This document shows positions 30,553 through 42,576 of a stretch of 64,000 nt of DNA, in pieces. The stretch's first letter is position 1, and every line of letters starts with the position of its first letter. Source of the stretch: Phosphuga atrata (Eukaryota; Arthropoda; Insecta; Coleoptera; Silphidae). Below the pieces are notes generated by a model, which saw nothing but the letters and a program-made list of their open reading frames with translations, made no database searches and was not told the DNA's origin. Both the position numbers and the translations under genes were made by a program. The stretch covers positions 24,177,775 to 24,241,774 of the forward strand of contig OX155905.1 in the NCBI GenBank assembly GCA_944588485.1. The letters run 5' to 3'.

Positions 30553-32426
30553 GAGGAAAGTAGCTAAATTTGGAATAGTATCCCTAATGTGGAATACCGG
30601 CATTTCTCGGAAACAAATACCGCTAGACCCAAAAGTCAGTAGTCATTCATTTCTTTGTAACACTATACGCGCGTATAGGTTTCAACTCGTCAGCAGAGGG
30701 CGATGCTTCAGCCGCGGTGAGACTGTTTTGTTTTGCCACTGTCAGAAAACTTTTCATGGTTCTTCAAAATTAAGTATTTTTTGTAATGTAATTGGAAATA
30801 GTTTTATATTTATTGCATCTCTGCATTGCCTAAATGTTTGTTTGTAAGTATTAGAGGTGTTTTATTGCATTATTTTGTTTAGTTTACAAATATGGATATA
30901 AATATAAATTCGTTAGAAATGCCAAATATGGACAGTTCGCGGTATCCAAATATGGACCATTCCATATTTGGATCCCAAAATATCAGCTGACTGAATAAAC
31001 TATTTAAATTTATTTAGCAAGATACCCCAAGTCTTCGGCCGACAGTGAACAGCTAATGAGAGGCAGTTCCCAGGTGCGGTTGTCGTTGCACATCCATCAG
31101 AGTAGATACAAATGAATATATTTACTGATTTGTTCAAACATTTAATCAAACACACAAACCTCACCGCAGAATCGAAAGTCTTGTTGATTTAAATGGTCAC
31201 TTTACTAACACCCAAAATAATAATCACACTCGTAACATCGATGTGATAGAACTTCCGAGAGAAAACAATGAAGAAATTTTCTACAAATAAATTTTAATAC
31301 CTCCACACACATGCCATAAGCTCTAGCCACTTAACAAAACTTTTATGGGACCACTGAAGTCTCATTACAGTGAAGAAATGCGAACGTGGATTAGAAATGA
31401 TAACAGGCCACTAAGTCCTTATGACATCTTCGAGCTATTTGGCAAGGCTTACCTTAAAGTGCAAACAGGTGAAATTACAGTGAAAAAGTTTCGTGTCACA
31501 GGACTATAGCCGCTGAATAAAAACATATTTAGCGGGTTCGACTATCTATCTGCACAACAGGATGTAGTTAAAGATAGCTGCATAGTCAATGTTACTACAA
31601 TAAAATCTTCTGGGCTCTCACGCAGCCGTCTAAATCTGGTTTCTCCCTGTGATATCAGCGCAGTGCCAGATAAAAAAAGAAAACATCGAGCAGGGGAAGA
31701 AAAATATCTGTTGCAGCAATCACGTCTTCACCTTACAAAAACGACCTCAACGACAAAAGAAAGAAGAAAGAATAAAAAGAAAATAGATTGAGTAAAGCTA
31801 AGAATAAAAAACAGTTCGAAAAAAAAACTAAAGGTAAATAACAAAAACAGAAAACCAAGGCTTAAAATAATCCAATGTCCAAAGATGATCATGAGATATT
31901 ACTGTTTGACACATACAGTGATCCGGATGCCTTGATAGGAAATGAAGCTGCTGCCTCGGAAGATGCAGAATGTATGTTCTGTCATTTAATGTTTTCTGAA
32001 GATACTCGAGGTGAAACGTGGATCAAATGCCTCATGTGCAAACTCTGGGCACATAATGATTGCGCTGATGCAGAATTAGACATCTTTATTCCGTATTTTT
32101 AGAATTGCGATTATTGCAAGTAGTTTAAGTTATATTTTGTATTTTACAAAAGTTCCTAAAGTATCTCATAGAAATTAAGGTAGATTTTGGATAGTTTTTC
32201 TAGTGTTCCATATTTGGGGTACTTATTCCAGAATTAGATAGCTTTGTGTTGATTTTGTTTTAGAGAAATTATAGTACTTATTATTAATAAATATAATACA
32301 AGACTGTTACTATCTAAAGCGCAAATGTATGTCTGTTGATAATTGCGAATTAAAAGTTATTAATTTTTAAAATGTTTTTTTATGCGTAAAAAACAAAACG
32401 GTATTCCATATTTGGTTACTTTCCTC
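30553..32426 (+). mobile_element. pogo-like transposon inserted in the mariner-type transposase
   Basis: The terminal inverted repeats are GAGGAAAGTAGCTAAATTTG at the left and, inverted at the right, GAGGAAAGTAACCAAATATG, with TA on both sides (30551-30552, 32427-32428). The transposase C-terminal half is forward: KPHRRIESLVDLNGHFTNTQ (31160), IDVIELPREN, FMGPLKSHYSEEMRTWIRND (31344), SPYDIFELFGKAYLK, then PLNKNIFSGFDYLSAQQ and a basic tail. From 31875 a zinc finger follows: CMFCHLMFSEDTRGETWIKC, LMCKLWAHNDC. The usual 'LDGH' of the DDE core reads LNGH, so a catalytic aspartate is changed. The N-terminal half is deleted. Confidence 0.85.
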
Positions 32427-32428
32427 TA

Positions 32429-32765
32429 CTATTTATAGGTTCATTTGTGTTGCCGGATCGCTTAACGGAGGCAGCTTACACAAGTTTTCAGGAAAATGAG
32501 TTCCTCGATGGATAAGACCCCGTCGATGTACAACTGAGATATCAAATGTGGTTTATGCAAGACGGTGTACCAGCACATTTTAGTCGACAGGGCCGTGCAT
32601 GTCTCGATACGAGGTATCCTGCTAAATGGATAGGCAGGAACGGTCCGATACCATGGCCGGGCCGCTGCCCATAATTGAATCCGCTGGATATTTTTATGGG
32701 ATCTGAAAACCATACTGCCACGTGTAACTGAAGCGTGTCGAGCAGTTAGAAACAACCCTGTATAT
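32429..32765 (+). mobile_element. Tc1/mariner-type transposase, 3' part
   Basis: This continues the frame broken at 30552. It reads FVLPDRLTEAAYTSFQENEF, then DVQLRYQMWFMQDGVPAHFS (catalytic D in QDG), WIGRNGPIPWPGRCP, LNPLDIFLWDLKTILPRVTE and AVRNNPVYI. The W..R.P..WP.RSPDLNPLDFFLWG..K motif is that of this group. Joining 30552 to 32429 rebuilds the usual ...VW.G..G-YY(L).GP(F)VLP... segment, supporting an exact TA-target insertion. Confidence 0.85.
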
Positions 32766-33129
32766 ATAATGCATTTTGGTGGAAACTTTTCATTCATCAT
32801 AAGGCGAAGTTCCAACAAAAGAACGAAATATGAAAAAAATTATTCGAAAGGTATGAGAAATTCAAAATTTAACTGTGTTTCGAGTGGTTCAATCTTTTTT
32901 GTAAAAAACAAAAAAATATTTGGTGCTATGGATGCTCTTGGTCTACGGATGTTGAATTATTTTCACTTCTCAAGTTATGGCTTTTTTGTGGTTGAACTCG
33001 TGGGTTTACTGCTAAAGGAGTAAAATGCAGGAGCCACACCGTACTAATAATTATATTTTATTTATGTTAATAGTCAATTTGTGAATTGGAGAACATAGTA
33101 TATAGAACATATATAGAACATAGAATATC
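32766..33129. other. Spacer
   Basis: An open frame at 32769-33023 has no known motif. Confidence 0.3.
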
Positions 33130-33263
33130 AACCTATTCTGAAGGTCTTGCATGTTTTCGCCGAAAAGTATTCTACGGGCATCGTTTATGAGGGCTTCGGT
33201 GAAGATTTCTTCTGAATGGATGTTAGAGAGAAGTGGTGAGAGAATACACCTTTGTCTTACTAC
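33130..33263 (-). mobile_element. RTE-like reverse transcriptase fragment
   Basis: The minus strand gives VRQRCILSPLLSNIHSEEIF, TEALINDARRILFGENMQD: RT box B in RTE form plus the following helix. It is about 45 residues. It ends where the I/LOA-type LINE begins, and its coding explains away the apparent start codon at 33233 on the other strand. Confidence 0.65.
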
Positions 33264-33264
33264 T

Positions 33265-36200
33265 CGCTACCCTCACTCTGGTCACCTTGTCGCGGTGTGA
33301 GGACTTAGTATCGCAACAAACCGTTAGACGTTACCGACTGGAGACCAACTCCGGTCGGAGCTGTAGGCGGAGAGCGAACAACCAAGAACTTCCAAACCAA
33401 GGTGTTAATCCAAGGTGTTATGCGACCCGTGCCGGAGGGACTGGTTGGTGACCAAGGGCAACCGGCCATCGCTAACGGAGCCCCTCTGATACCTGGCGAC
33501 CTCAGACGGTATCAAGCCTTACTATGTCAAGCGGGGCTCTGACGTGGCGGACCTTTAGTTTCCTTGCCACTCGTGGGATTTATATGAATTCCAAAAGAAA
33601 ATATAATTCATGTGTGCAGGACCTAACCGACACAGAGAACGAGGAAGTCAGCCCGGATTACCGGGAGTACGACCATAACCTCACACTCTTAGATATAAGC
33701 AGTCCAGCCATGTCTACGGAGGCAGAGGAAGATGTTGTTCTTGTTTGGACTTGCCGCCTTCTGTCACAAAACAAGAATGACGAGCAGGCGCACCAAAATA
33801 GTCCAAGTGAACATCCACCATGTCAAAGAAGCCTCGGCTGTGATGGCTAGGATGTTCACTAAACAACACCTAGGGCTAGCGCTGCTGCAAGAACCCTGGA
33901 CCTACGGAGGTAAGATCAGAGGCTTTAGCAACAGGGAATGTATGTTGGTATAGGACAGCCGTGAGGTCTCCCAAGAACTTGCATTATGGTATGGAAAGGC
34001 ATAAATTACATATGTCTTTCAGAATTTTTAATGCGGGGTTTAGTTCCGATCCAGGCCCTCATCAAGACCGAGGGCCTCCACCGCGAAGTAGTGATCGCAT
34101 CAGCATACTTCCCTGGCGATGGTAACAGCATACCACCCATTGAAATACAAAAGCTGGTGGAACACTGTATTAGGAGAAGGCTGCCATCCATCCTGGGATG
34201 TGACGCGAACGCACACAATGAGATATGGGGCAGCATGGACACTAACAAGAGAGGTGAGTACCTTTTAGGATACCTCATTAAAGAAAACTTAATTGTGTAC
34301 AACGTTGGGAACACATCAACATTTGCCACTAAGGTCAGAAATGAGGTACTGGATATTACGGTAGGTAGCGCTAACGTAAGTAAAGTAAATTAATTAATAA
34401 GTGGAGGGTTTCAAATGAACCCTCAATGTAAGATCATAGAGTTTGAACTGGAAGGGGCGAGTGAGGAAAACACCCCCATTCGAAACCCCAGACAAAACGT
34501 TTAGCCTATGTTTAGTTCCCAACTAAAAGCGAACCTAGAACAAGTGACAGTGCGAGGTAGTATCAAACACTACACCGCACTGGAGCAGGCTGTAGGAGAA
34601 ATAAATGATGAAATCACCACGGCATTTGAATCCAGCTGCCCGGTAAAAACCGTGAAGGAGCATAAGGATGAAAAATGGCGGAACAAAAATGTGTCTACAT
34701 TAAGAGCAAAAGTACGTAGGCTTTTCAACAAAGCTAAGCAATACGGAAATTGGCTAGAATACTTCGAGGTGCTTACCACCTACAACAAAGAGATCAGAAG
34801 GGCAAACAGGAAAAACTTTAGGACCTTCTGCAAAAACATAGAATCCACCCCGGTGACAGCTAGATTACACAAAGCACTAGCGAAGGATAGAGTAGAAATG
34901 ACAACCACTCTTAAGAGACCGGATGGGAGCTTCACGGGAGATGAAGAACAGAGAGCTCTTCTCCTACTAGAAACCCATTTTCCGGGATGTAGACAATACA
35001 AAGGGACCGAGGGCTTGATGCAACCACGGAGACCAAGTCGGGCTGACAGAAACCGAATCAGATGGGCTATTGGTACTTTCCAGCCATTTAAGGCCCCAGG
35101 TGTGGACGGTCTAGTTCCCGCCTTCCTACAAAAGCGAGGGAGAGAACTAATGCCGTATCTTCTAAGAATCTTTAGGAGTAGTTTAGCGTTTGGATACATA
35201 CCGGAGCTATGGAGAAGGGCAAAGGTGGTATTCATACCGAAGGTGGGGAAGAAATACACCACTCAACCGAAGTCATTTAGACCCATTAGTCTAACATCTT
35301 TTATGTTAAAGACAATGGAGAAGGTAGTCGATAATTACCTTAGGACAATAGTGCTGGTAGGTGCACCACTACACAACTGTCAGCATGTATACAGAGCAGG
35401 GAAATCCAAAGAAACCGCCCTGTATCAGCTGACAAATGAAATAGAAGCAGAACTAGAGAAAGGAAGTAGCGATATGTGCCTTCTTGGATATAGAGGGAGC
35501 CTTTGAGAACACCTCACACGAGGCTGTCAAAACGGCCCTCGAAAGAAGAAATATCGACAGCATTGTTTCAAAGTGGGTGGGAGAAATGCTGAGAACCAGA
35601 ACGGCGGAGACACAAGTGGGAAGATTCACCATTAAGATCTCCACAACTCGAGGGTGCCCACAGGGAGGTGTGCTATCACCACTAATTCGGAGCCTGGTAG
35701 TTGATGAACTACTGGCTAGGCAGAACAACCTAGACATCAACTGTCAAGGTTACGCCGATGACTTAGTCATAATGGCCAGTGGGAAGTTTGAGGGAACGCT
35801 CTGTGAAATCGTTCAGAGATCTCAAAGTAACTAGTAGGTGGTGTCAAACAGAGGGACTGAGACTCAACCCGAGCAGAACCACGGTGATACCATTTACTAG
35901 GAAGAGATACCATTTACCATCAATGGAGCTGCTGCTGGATCTGACTCCGCTGCACCTTATGGTGAAAAGGGTCGCCACATCGGCGATTGTAAGGTTCAGT
36001 AAGTAAGGAATAGGTAGAGGTAAAATAATCGGGAGCAGAGACCGAAGCAGACTCGCTGCCATGATCCCCTTGCTGGAAGCACCAACAGACGAAATGGTAT
36101 GCAAATATCACTTTGAGGAAAAACTACACAGCAATGTGTAGTAGTAAAGCCGATTGGAGCGACGAATCCTCAGCATACCACATAGAGCAAAATGCTATCA

Positions 36201-37010
36201 AGTGGTATACAGATGGTTCGAAGACAAAGGAAGGTACTGATGCAGGAGTGTTTGGACCTCGTACCAAATACTTCGAATCCATGGAAACATTTCCAAGTAT
36301 CTTCCAAGCAGAGGTACACGGATTCAAAAGATGTGCACAGTATAACCTCGACAGGAATTATCGCAAAAAACGAATTGCTATCCTTTCAGACAGCCAAGCG
36401 GCCATCAAAGTCATTAGCTTTAGATCCAAACTGGCATGGGACTGTGTGGGAAAGCTAAACAGTCTTGGCAAAAACAATAAGGTAATGCTATACTAGGTAC
36501 CAGGACACACTGGTATAGATGAAAACGAAGAAGCCGATCGCTTAGCAAACAAGGGATCCAGTAGTCCATTTATAGGTCCGGAACACTTTTGCGGCATAAG
36601 TGTGGATACCATCCAGAAAACTTTAGATGAAGAAGTGAGAAAACAATGGATGAAAACCTTGAAAGAACTTCCAGGGTTAAGGCAGTCCAAAGTTATGCTG
36701 GGATCTATTAACCAGAAAAGAACAAAAGCTTGCCTAAAACTAAACAGGAACAAGCTTAGAATTCTGACAGGAGTCCTGACGGGACACTGCAGACTTAGAA
36801 AACACCTCAAGGTCCTACACCTAGAGGAGGAAGACGGATGCAGATTATGTGGTTCAGCAGAAGAAACATCCATACATCTGCTTAAAGACTGCGGAGCATT
36901 GCTCCGCAAGAGACAGATATCCCTTGGGTCTCACTGCCTGTACTCAGAGGAGTTGCAGTCCTTGAATCCTGCCCAGATTTTGAAATTCCTATAGGAATCA
37001 GGATTAGAGG
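33265..37010 (+). mobile_element. I/LOA-type LINE with endonuclease, RT, RNase H and zinc knuckle (degenerate)
   Basis: Domain order: GC-rich 5' region (33265-33530); endonuclease KIVQVNIHHVKEASAV, LGLALLQEPWTYGGKIRGF (33790-33940), then ASAYFPGD, LGCDANAHNEIWGS (34193; the CDAN catalytic site) and LDITVGS. RT 34508-35834 with APGVDGLVPAFLQ, FRPISLTSFMLKTMEKVVD, LDIEGAFENT (box A, after a frameshift near 35490), GCPQGGVLSPL (box B), GYADDLVIMA (box C, 35749). RNase H 36186-36540 with WYTDGSKTKEG, FQAEVHGF, LSDSQAAIK and NEEADRLAN. C-terminal CRLCGSAEETSIHLLKDC (36838). Between 35915 and 36000 a large piece of the RT thumb is deleted (TRKRYHLPSMELLLDL). About six frame breaks disable it. It is the best multi-domain LINE here and the reference for the 16.7-18.7 kb copy. 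Confidence 0.85.
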
Positions 37011-37229
37011 AGGCGCTCTAAATGGGCAAGTACACCAACAAGTAGGTACAAGTCGTCACCACCATATCTACAATTTACAATCTGTACTACTTGCTTGATA
37101 TCCACTGCTTTTATCAGTTCAGATTGGACGCGAACGGACGCACATCGGTTTAGGTACAGTTTTACTGTTATTTGTATCTCTTTTGACGAGTATTTTTACT
37201 TTAACAGATGCTTTAATATAATCAATAAA
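37011..37229. other. Spacer between LINEs
   Basis: Contains the 3' tail region of the I/LOA LINE and unassigned sequence. No motif. Confidence 0.3.
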
Positions 37230-37735
37230 ACAGGTGTACCTTTTGGTCGACAACCAAACACCTCTGCATCAAGACGTTGTAGGCAAACAAGGCTTCCCTT
37301 GTGCCAACCCACTTTATAAAGCCAAACTAGGTATCTGCCATATCTTCTTCAAGTTTCTAGTAAATCCTACGGTGGATGACATTGAGAAAAACTTTAGCGT
37401 GTGGCTCAGCAGGTTGATCGTTCGGTGTTCTTCGCACATTTTGGCATTGTGCTTCTTAGGAATTGTGACAATGACTGAAGCCATTCTCTTGGTATTATTC
37501 CTGTTTCACAGATCTTACTAAATAGGGAAGTTATAGCATATAAATGTTGATTTTCAATCAACTTATTCACATCTGCCAGTAGGTCATCTGGGTCAGGAGA
37601 TTTTCTATCTTTGGCTGATTTTATGGCTGCTTGTACTTGGAGTGGTCCAGTTTTATTGTTACCGTTTCTTGTTATTTCTTCTCGTTGGTCATTGAAAATG
37701 AATTTTGGAAATTATTGGAGTCCTAGAAACCAAAA
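37230..37735 (-). mobile_element. RTE-like LINE, inverted 5' segment
   Basis: The minus strand from 37690 gives REEITRNGNNKTGPLQVQAA, KSAKDRKSPDPDDLLADV, TSLFSKICETGIIPREWLQS and, after shifts, MPKCAKNTERS. At 37300-37250 come VGTREALFAYNVLMQRC. These are the N-terminal fingers of RT up to the G.GTREALF block. The downstream part of the same kind of LINE follows on the plus strand from 37745, so this segment is inverted relative to its own 3' half. RT box A is lost at the inversion. Confidence 0.7.
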
Positions 37736-37744
37736 ACGTCCCCC

Positions 37745-38612
37745 AAAACTTAACCGCAATAACAAAGGCGCTGTACAACAGGTCTGTTGTGTATCTCATG
37801 AAGGGAGAGAGAGTGAAAGTTTCCACATAAAAACTGGAGTAAGACAGGTATGTGTGCTATCGCCCCTGCTTTTCAACTTAGCGCTAGACCACTTCCTGGA
37901 GAAAATTAATAACTCTAAAGGTATATGCTTAACTTTAAACTCACAGCTCAGTGACTTAGAGTCGGACGATATGTGCCTGCTAGGGCATAACTACCAGGAC
38001 GTCCAAGAAAACCACTCGGCACTCTCAACGGAAGCAGAAAAAATTGATTTGACAATCAACGTCGTTAAAATCAATTCCATGCACATAAATACAATGAAGA
38101 ATATGGTATTTAAGATAAATGCTTGCCCAGTTGAGAACGCGCAAACGTTTAGCTGTCTAGGAAGCTTGATAACTGAAGCCGGTGAAACAGAATGCGATAT
38201 CCAGATGCGAATTAGGAAAGCCCAGCAAGCATTTATAGAATTAAAACCGGTAAGGGACTCAAGTCAGTACTCTTGAAGACAAAATGCAGGTGGCAGTTAA
38301 CAAACTCCTATGCAGAATCATAGGTGTCTACTAGCCTGACAACATCTCCAACCAAGAATTGTTGCGAGTAATACATCAAAAGAAGATCGCCGTAAACATT
38401 ACTGCCAGAAATGGGGGTGGATCGGGCATACTATACGTCAAGACCACCACAACATCGCCAAATCTTGACTGGAACCTCCAAAGGAAGAGGAATAGATGGA
38501 GACCAATGCAAACATGGAAAATAACAGTTCTGGCTGAGATTGCGACTCAGAAGAAAACCTGGCTGGAGATAAAGGCTCTGGCGAAGAACCGGTTATATAT
38601 AGTTCTATAGAT
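37745..38612 (+). mobile_element. RTE-like LINE, RT palm to C-terminus
   Basis: Forward: SFHIKTGVRQVCVLSPLLFN (box B), LESDDMCLLGHNYQDVQENH (catalytic box; normally YADD, here ESDD), INVVKINSMHI, FSCLGSLITEAGETECDIQM, RIRKAQQAFIELK. After a break near 38270 come LLCRIIG and NQELLRVIHQKKIAVNITAR, then the tail (W)GWIGHT-like, TWLEIKALAKNR. Motif order is intact and one of the two catalytic aspartates before 'D' is kept. Only one or two frame breaks make this one of the better-preserved LINE tails. Confidence 0.8.
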
Positions 38613-38845
38613 GTTATCTACAGCCCCATATTTCATATTCTGCATTTAATATATTTATATATTTTATTTTGTTACCATGAACGTTGAGACAAGTTGTTCC
38701 GAAAGGTATTAAAATGTTTATAGCTGTGCGATAATTTTCTGCATGTAGTAAGTACGGATACACTGCATGATCTTGCAACCAAAAATTTAAGAGCTGCCCT
38801 ATACTAAATTTAAACTTTAACGTCGAATCTGATAATATGTTCTGG
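38613..38845. other. AT-rich spacer
   Basis: Likely the LINE 3' UTR followed by unassigned sequence. Nothing recognised. Confidence 0.35.
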
Positions 38846-39795
38846 TATTGTCTGTTTGGTTTTGTCTGTCTGGTCTTGTCTGTCTGGTCTTGTCTGTCTT
38901 GTCTTGTCAGTATGGTCTTGTCAGTCTGGTCTTTTCTATCTAGCCTAGTCTGTCTAGCCTTGTCTATCTGGTTACTTCTGTCTAGTCTTATCAGTCTGGC
39001 CTTTTCTCTCTGGTCTGGTTTGTCCTGTTTTGTCTGGTCTTGTTTGTCTGGTTATGTCTGTTTAATCCCGTCTGACTGATTTTGTTTGTATGATCTTGAC
39101 CGTCTGGTCTTGTCTATATGATATTGTCTGTCTGGTCTAGTCTGTCTGGTCTTGTCTGACTAATCTTGTCATTCTGGTCTTGTCTGTCTCGTCTTGACTC
39201 CCTGGTCTTGCCTGTCTGGCTGGTTTTGTTTGTATGGTCTTGCCTGTCTTATCTTGTCTCTCTAACGTCGAATCTGATGTTATGACGATAAGTTACGTCT
39301 CCTGGTCTTATCTATCTGGTATTGTCAGTCTGGTCTTGTCTGTCGGGTCTTGTCTGTCGGGTCTTGTCTGTCTCGTCTTGTATGTCTCACCTTGTCTGTC
39401 TGGTCTTGTCCGTCTGGTCTTGTCAGTCTTGTATTGTCTACCTGATCTTGTCTGTCTCATCTTGTCTCTCTGGTCTGGTCTGTCTATTGTTTTCTGCCTG
39501 CTCTTGTCTGTCTGCTCTTGTCTGCCTGATCTTGTCTGTCTGGTTTTGTTTGTATGGTCTTGTCTGTCTAGTCCTGTCTGTCTGGGCTTATATGTCTTGT
39601 ACTTCTCGTCTTTATGATCTAGTCTTGTTCATTTTGTCTTGCCTATCCACTCTTTTCCGTCTAATCCTGTCCGTCTAGTCTTGTCCCTCTAGTATTGTCC
39701 GTATAGTCTTGTCCGTCTAGTTTTGTCAATCTAGTTTTGTCCGTCTCGCCTTGTCTGTCTAGTATTGTTTGTCTGGACTTCTTTGTCTAGTCATC
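38846..39795 (-). repeat. Degenerate 14-bp satellite, reverse orientation
   Basis: About 950 bp of tctggtcttgtctg / tctagtcttgtctg units with substitutions, dominated by a 'ggtcttgtctgtct' subvariant (G for A) in the first two thirds. The two long open frames across it (38837-39079 and 39234-39678) are translations of the repeat itself (Cys-Leu-Ser/Val-rich) and not genes. Confidence 0.9.
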
Positions 39796-40226
39796 GCTGC
39801 TCACTCACTTCTTTTGCTCCCTCATTTTGTCTTCTAATTTTAGATAAAATCAAAATTAATATTTCTCATTAATAAAATTATCGCCAGCAAAATAAAATAT
39901 GTTACATTAACATATTCGGAATGTTATCGAGAAAAGTCGATTAATTGACATTTCATATTTACAAATCGACGACGACAAAAAAGAAACCTTGCTGGCTTGG
40001 CCCCCTTTTTTCTACACACAATCGATTCCACTAACACACACACACACACATTTGTTTTTTTGTTTCTCTTCGACCGTGTGTCACTCGATAAGCGATGGTT
40101 GCGTAACGACCTTAAATGGGAATGTAAATGGTGTTAAAAGTATATTTGTGTCTACAGATTGGTGCTCTGACACCTGTCAATTGCGTGATGATGTCTTTGG
40201 CCTAAGGTTTAGATATGCATCAGGTA

Positions 40227-40299
<73 letters not shown>

Positions 40300-40444
40300 G
40301 ATCAGCTGGAATTTTAATAACCTTTGTCAGACACGTAAATATCGAATTATTAATACGTCAACATTTTATATAAAAAAAAAATTTAACGAAAGAGACATAA
40401 AAGTTGCTTTAGTTGGTGAAATTCTGATAGACAAGAAGCCTAAT
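39796..40444. other. Spacer with microsatellites
   Basis: A CA run near 40035-40050 and a pure TA run at 40229-40297 (about 34 units). The frame 39989-40471 contains a run of alternating Ile-Tyr encoded by the TA repeat and has no other support. Confidence 0.6.
40229..40297. repeat. (TA)n microsatellite
   Basis: About 34 uninterrupted TA units. It is self-complementary and able to extrude a cruciform, and likely polymorphic in length. Confidence 0.95.
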
Positions 40445-40679
40445 CTTATCAAGAGAAGGAAACAAGACTAGACAAAGAAGATTAGACGGACAAGACGTGA
40501 CAGACAAGACTAGACAGACAGTACTAGACAGATAAGATGAGAGAGACTAGACAGACAAGACTAGACGGACAAGACTAGACAGACAAGAGGAGACAGACAA
40601 GACTAGACAGGCAAGACTAGACAGGCAAGACTAGACAGACAAAACTAGACAGACAATACTAGACGGACAAGGCTAAACA
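40445..40679 (+). repeat. 14-bp satellite, forward orientation, left of LINE
   Basis: gacaagactagaca units at about 85-90% identity to the consensus. It ends with ..aaggctaaaca, the last six bases of which recur just after the LINE. Confidence 0.85.
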
Positions 40680-42570
40680 TTTAAAATAACTATTTTTAAC
40701 GATAACCCTCTTTGCTTCAATGTACTCTGCCAAAAACTAGACATGCATATTCTTTCTACATGTCACCTATCGATAATACTGATCTACAACACGCTGTCTC
40801 CAGTATAGCCTCAAAAAACTCCACAGGAACCGATGGCATTTTATCAAAATTTTGAAACAATATTAAAACTGTGGCTCTTCCACTAACGCAGCTATTCAAT
40901 AAAGCCATTGAAGAAGGAGTATATCCATCGGCGTTAAAAGTGGCATTGGTAGTGCCACTACATAAAAAATCTGACCCTCAGATTTTGGACAACTATAGAC
41001 CTATATCTTTAGTATCTATTTTCTCAAAGATATTTGAGCGATTAATATACAGTAGAATGATGGCATATCTCCTTAAAAATGACTTATTATCTGAATGCCA
41101 ACATGGTTTTAGATCAAAAAGATCGGTGGAAACTGCTTCCGCCAGCTTTGTGAAATATACATCAGAGAAACTGGATAAAGGAGAACACGTCATGGGACTG
41201 TTTTTTGATTTGTCTAAAGCATTCGATACCGTTAATATAAGCTATCTAATGGAAAAATTAGAATGCTACGGATTTCGTGGAATTTTTTTGGATCTTTTAG
41301 GATCCTTTTTAAGCGACCGACATTTAATTGTCAAAATTAACTCCACACTTTCGAATAAAAAGAGCGTAACAATAGGTATACCACAGGGATCTGTTCTTGG
41401 CCCTCTTCTGTTTCTTTTATTTATAAATGATCTTCTAGGGTACATAGACGCTAAAACCATCTTGTTTGCGGATGACACCACAATTGTGGTATGTGCAAAT
41501 AGTTTGGAAGAATTACATACAAAGGTAGTGGAAACAATCGTACAATTTAATAATTGGTGTACAAAAAACAAACTAATCTTGAATAGCGAAAAAACTCTGT
41601 GTTTATACATGGGCAAAAGAAGAACTTTACCAACCTATTTTCAGATTGTTGTAGACAACCAACGCTATAAAATATCCAACTCTGCAAGATTTCTTGGGGT
41701 ATTAGTTGATTCGAAACTTACGTGGTCGAACCACACAGAGTTAGTTTGCAAAAAATTAGCAAGAGCTTATTTTGCAATATCTCAATTGAAAAAGTCTATG
41801 CATACAAGTACCTTGTTAAACCTGTACTATGCTATTGTCTATTCACATATATCTTTTATTATTTTATTATGGGGTAATTCAAGACATAGCCACAAATGTT
41901 TCGTTATGCAGAAAAGAATTTTAAGACTAATATTTAATTTAAAGCGTCGACAGAGCTGCAGAAATTGTTTTAGGAACAACAAATTGTTAACCGTACCTTC
42001 TATTTTCATTTATAAATGTCTGTGTTATATCAAAAAAAATACTCAGAATTACTCTATATCCTCTAACATGCACACATACAACACAAGGAATGGCAAATTA
42101 TTACAAACTGAAAAACATCACACTACCTTATATGCAAATTCTTTTTTCTGCACTGGGGTTAAATTATTCAATAATATATCGTCAGAAATAAGCACTCAGT
42201 CATACAATAAGTTTAAAAAATCAATAAAAGAAAAATTAATAGCTGGTACATTTTATGGAATTGATGAATACTTAGAACACCAAATTGGTTAAACGATATC
42301 ACTGAACGAGTGAAAAATTCCTACAAGTAGATATGTTGTTTTTAAAATGTTAAATGTATTCAAATGTATGTAATTGTTTTGTATTTATTGTGTTTTTTAT
42401 ATATTGCTTGTGTATTTGTTTTTATCGCAATTTATTTTACAATTTTCTTTTTTTCGAATGTTGACAACACAAACAATGCAAAATTATATATGTATATTAT
42501 TTATTATTGTTTATAATTTCCTATATAATTGTAAGCAACAAAGTGAATAAAGTTTTATTATTATTATTAT
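40680..42570 (+). mobile_element. Jockey/CR1-like LINE, 5'-truncated, RT open for 473 codons
   Basis: The frame 40871-42292 is uninterrupted (473 residues). RT motifs in order: PLHKKSDPQILDNYRPISLV, FSKIFERLIYSRM, ECQHGFRSKRSVETA, GLFFDLSKAFDTV (box A), IGIPQGSVLGPLLFLLFIND (box B), ILFADDTTIVV (box C), LNSEKTLCLYMG, RFLGVLVDSKLTW. The C-terminal part follows with ILLWGNSRHS, QKRILRLIF, NTRNG and a last LFNNIS...KFKKSIKEKL block. All catalytic aspartates are intact. Upstream RT fingers (TDLQHAVSSIASKNSTGTDG, 40790-40840) precede a stop at 40853, so the RT was longer. The endonuclease and any ORF1 are missing. The 3' end is AATAAAGTTTTATTATTATT, a short TTA repeat. Satellite flanks both sides with a possible 6-bp duplication TAAACA (40674-40679, 42571-42576). 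It could be a fairly recent insertion. Confidence 0.9.
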
Positions 42571-42576
42571 TAAACA

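Noticed and set aside
33233..33451. Open frame with a hydrophobic start resembling a signal peptide
   Set aside because: Its first part is antisense to an RTE-like RT fragment, and the rest is the GC-rich 5' region of the I/LOA LINE.
38837..39678. Long open frames rich in Cys, Leu, Ser and Val that could look like secreted or membrane proteins
   Set aside because: They are direct translations of the reverse-oriented satellite (tctggtcttgtctg); composition and period come from the repeat.
39989..40471. A 160-codon open frame
   Set aside because: Its centre is an Ile-Tyr run encoded by the TA microsatellite, and neither side has a known motif.
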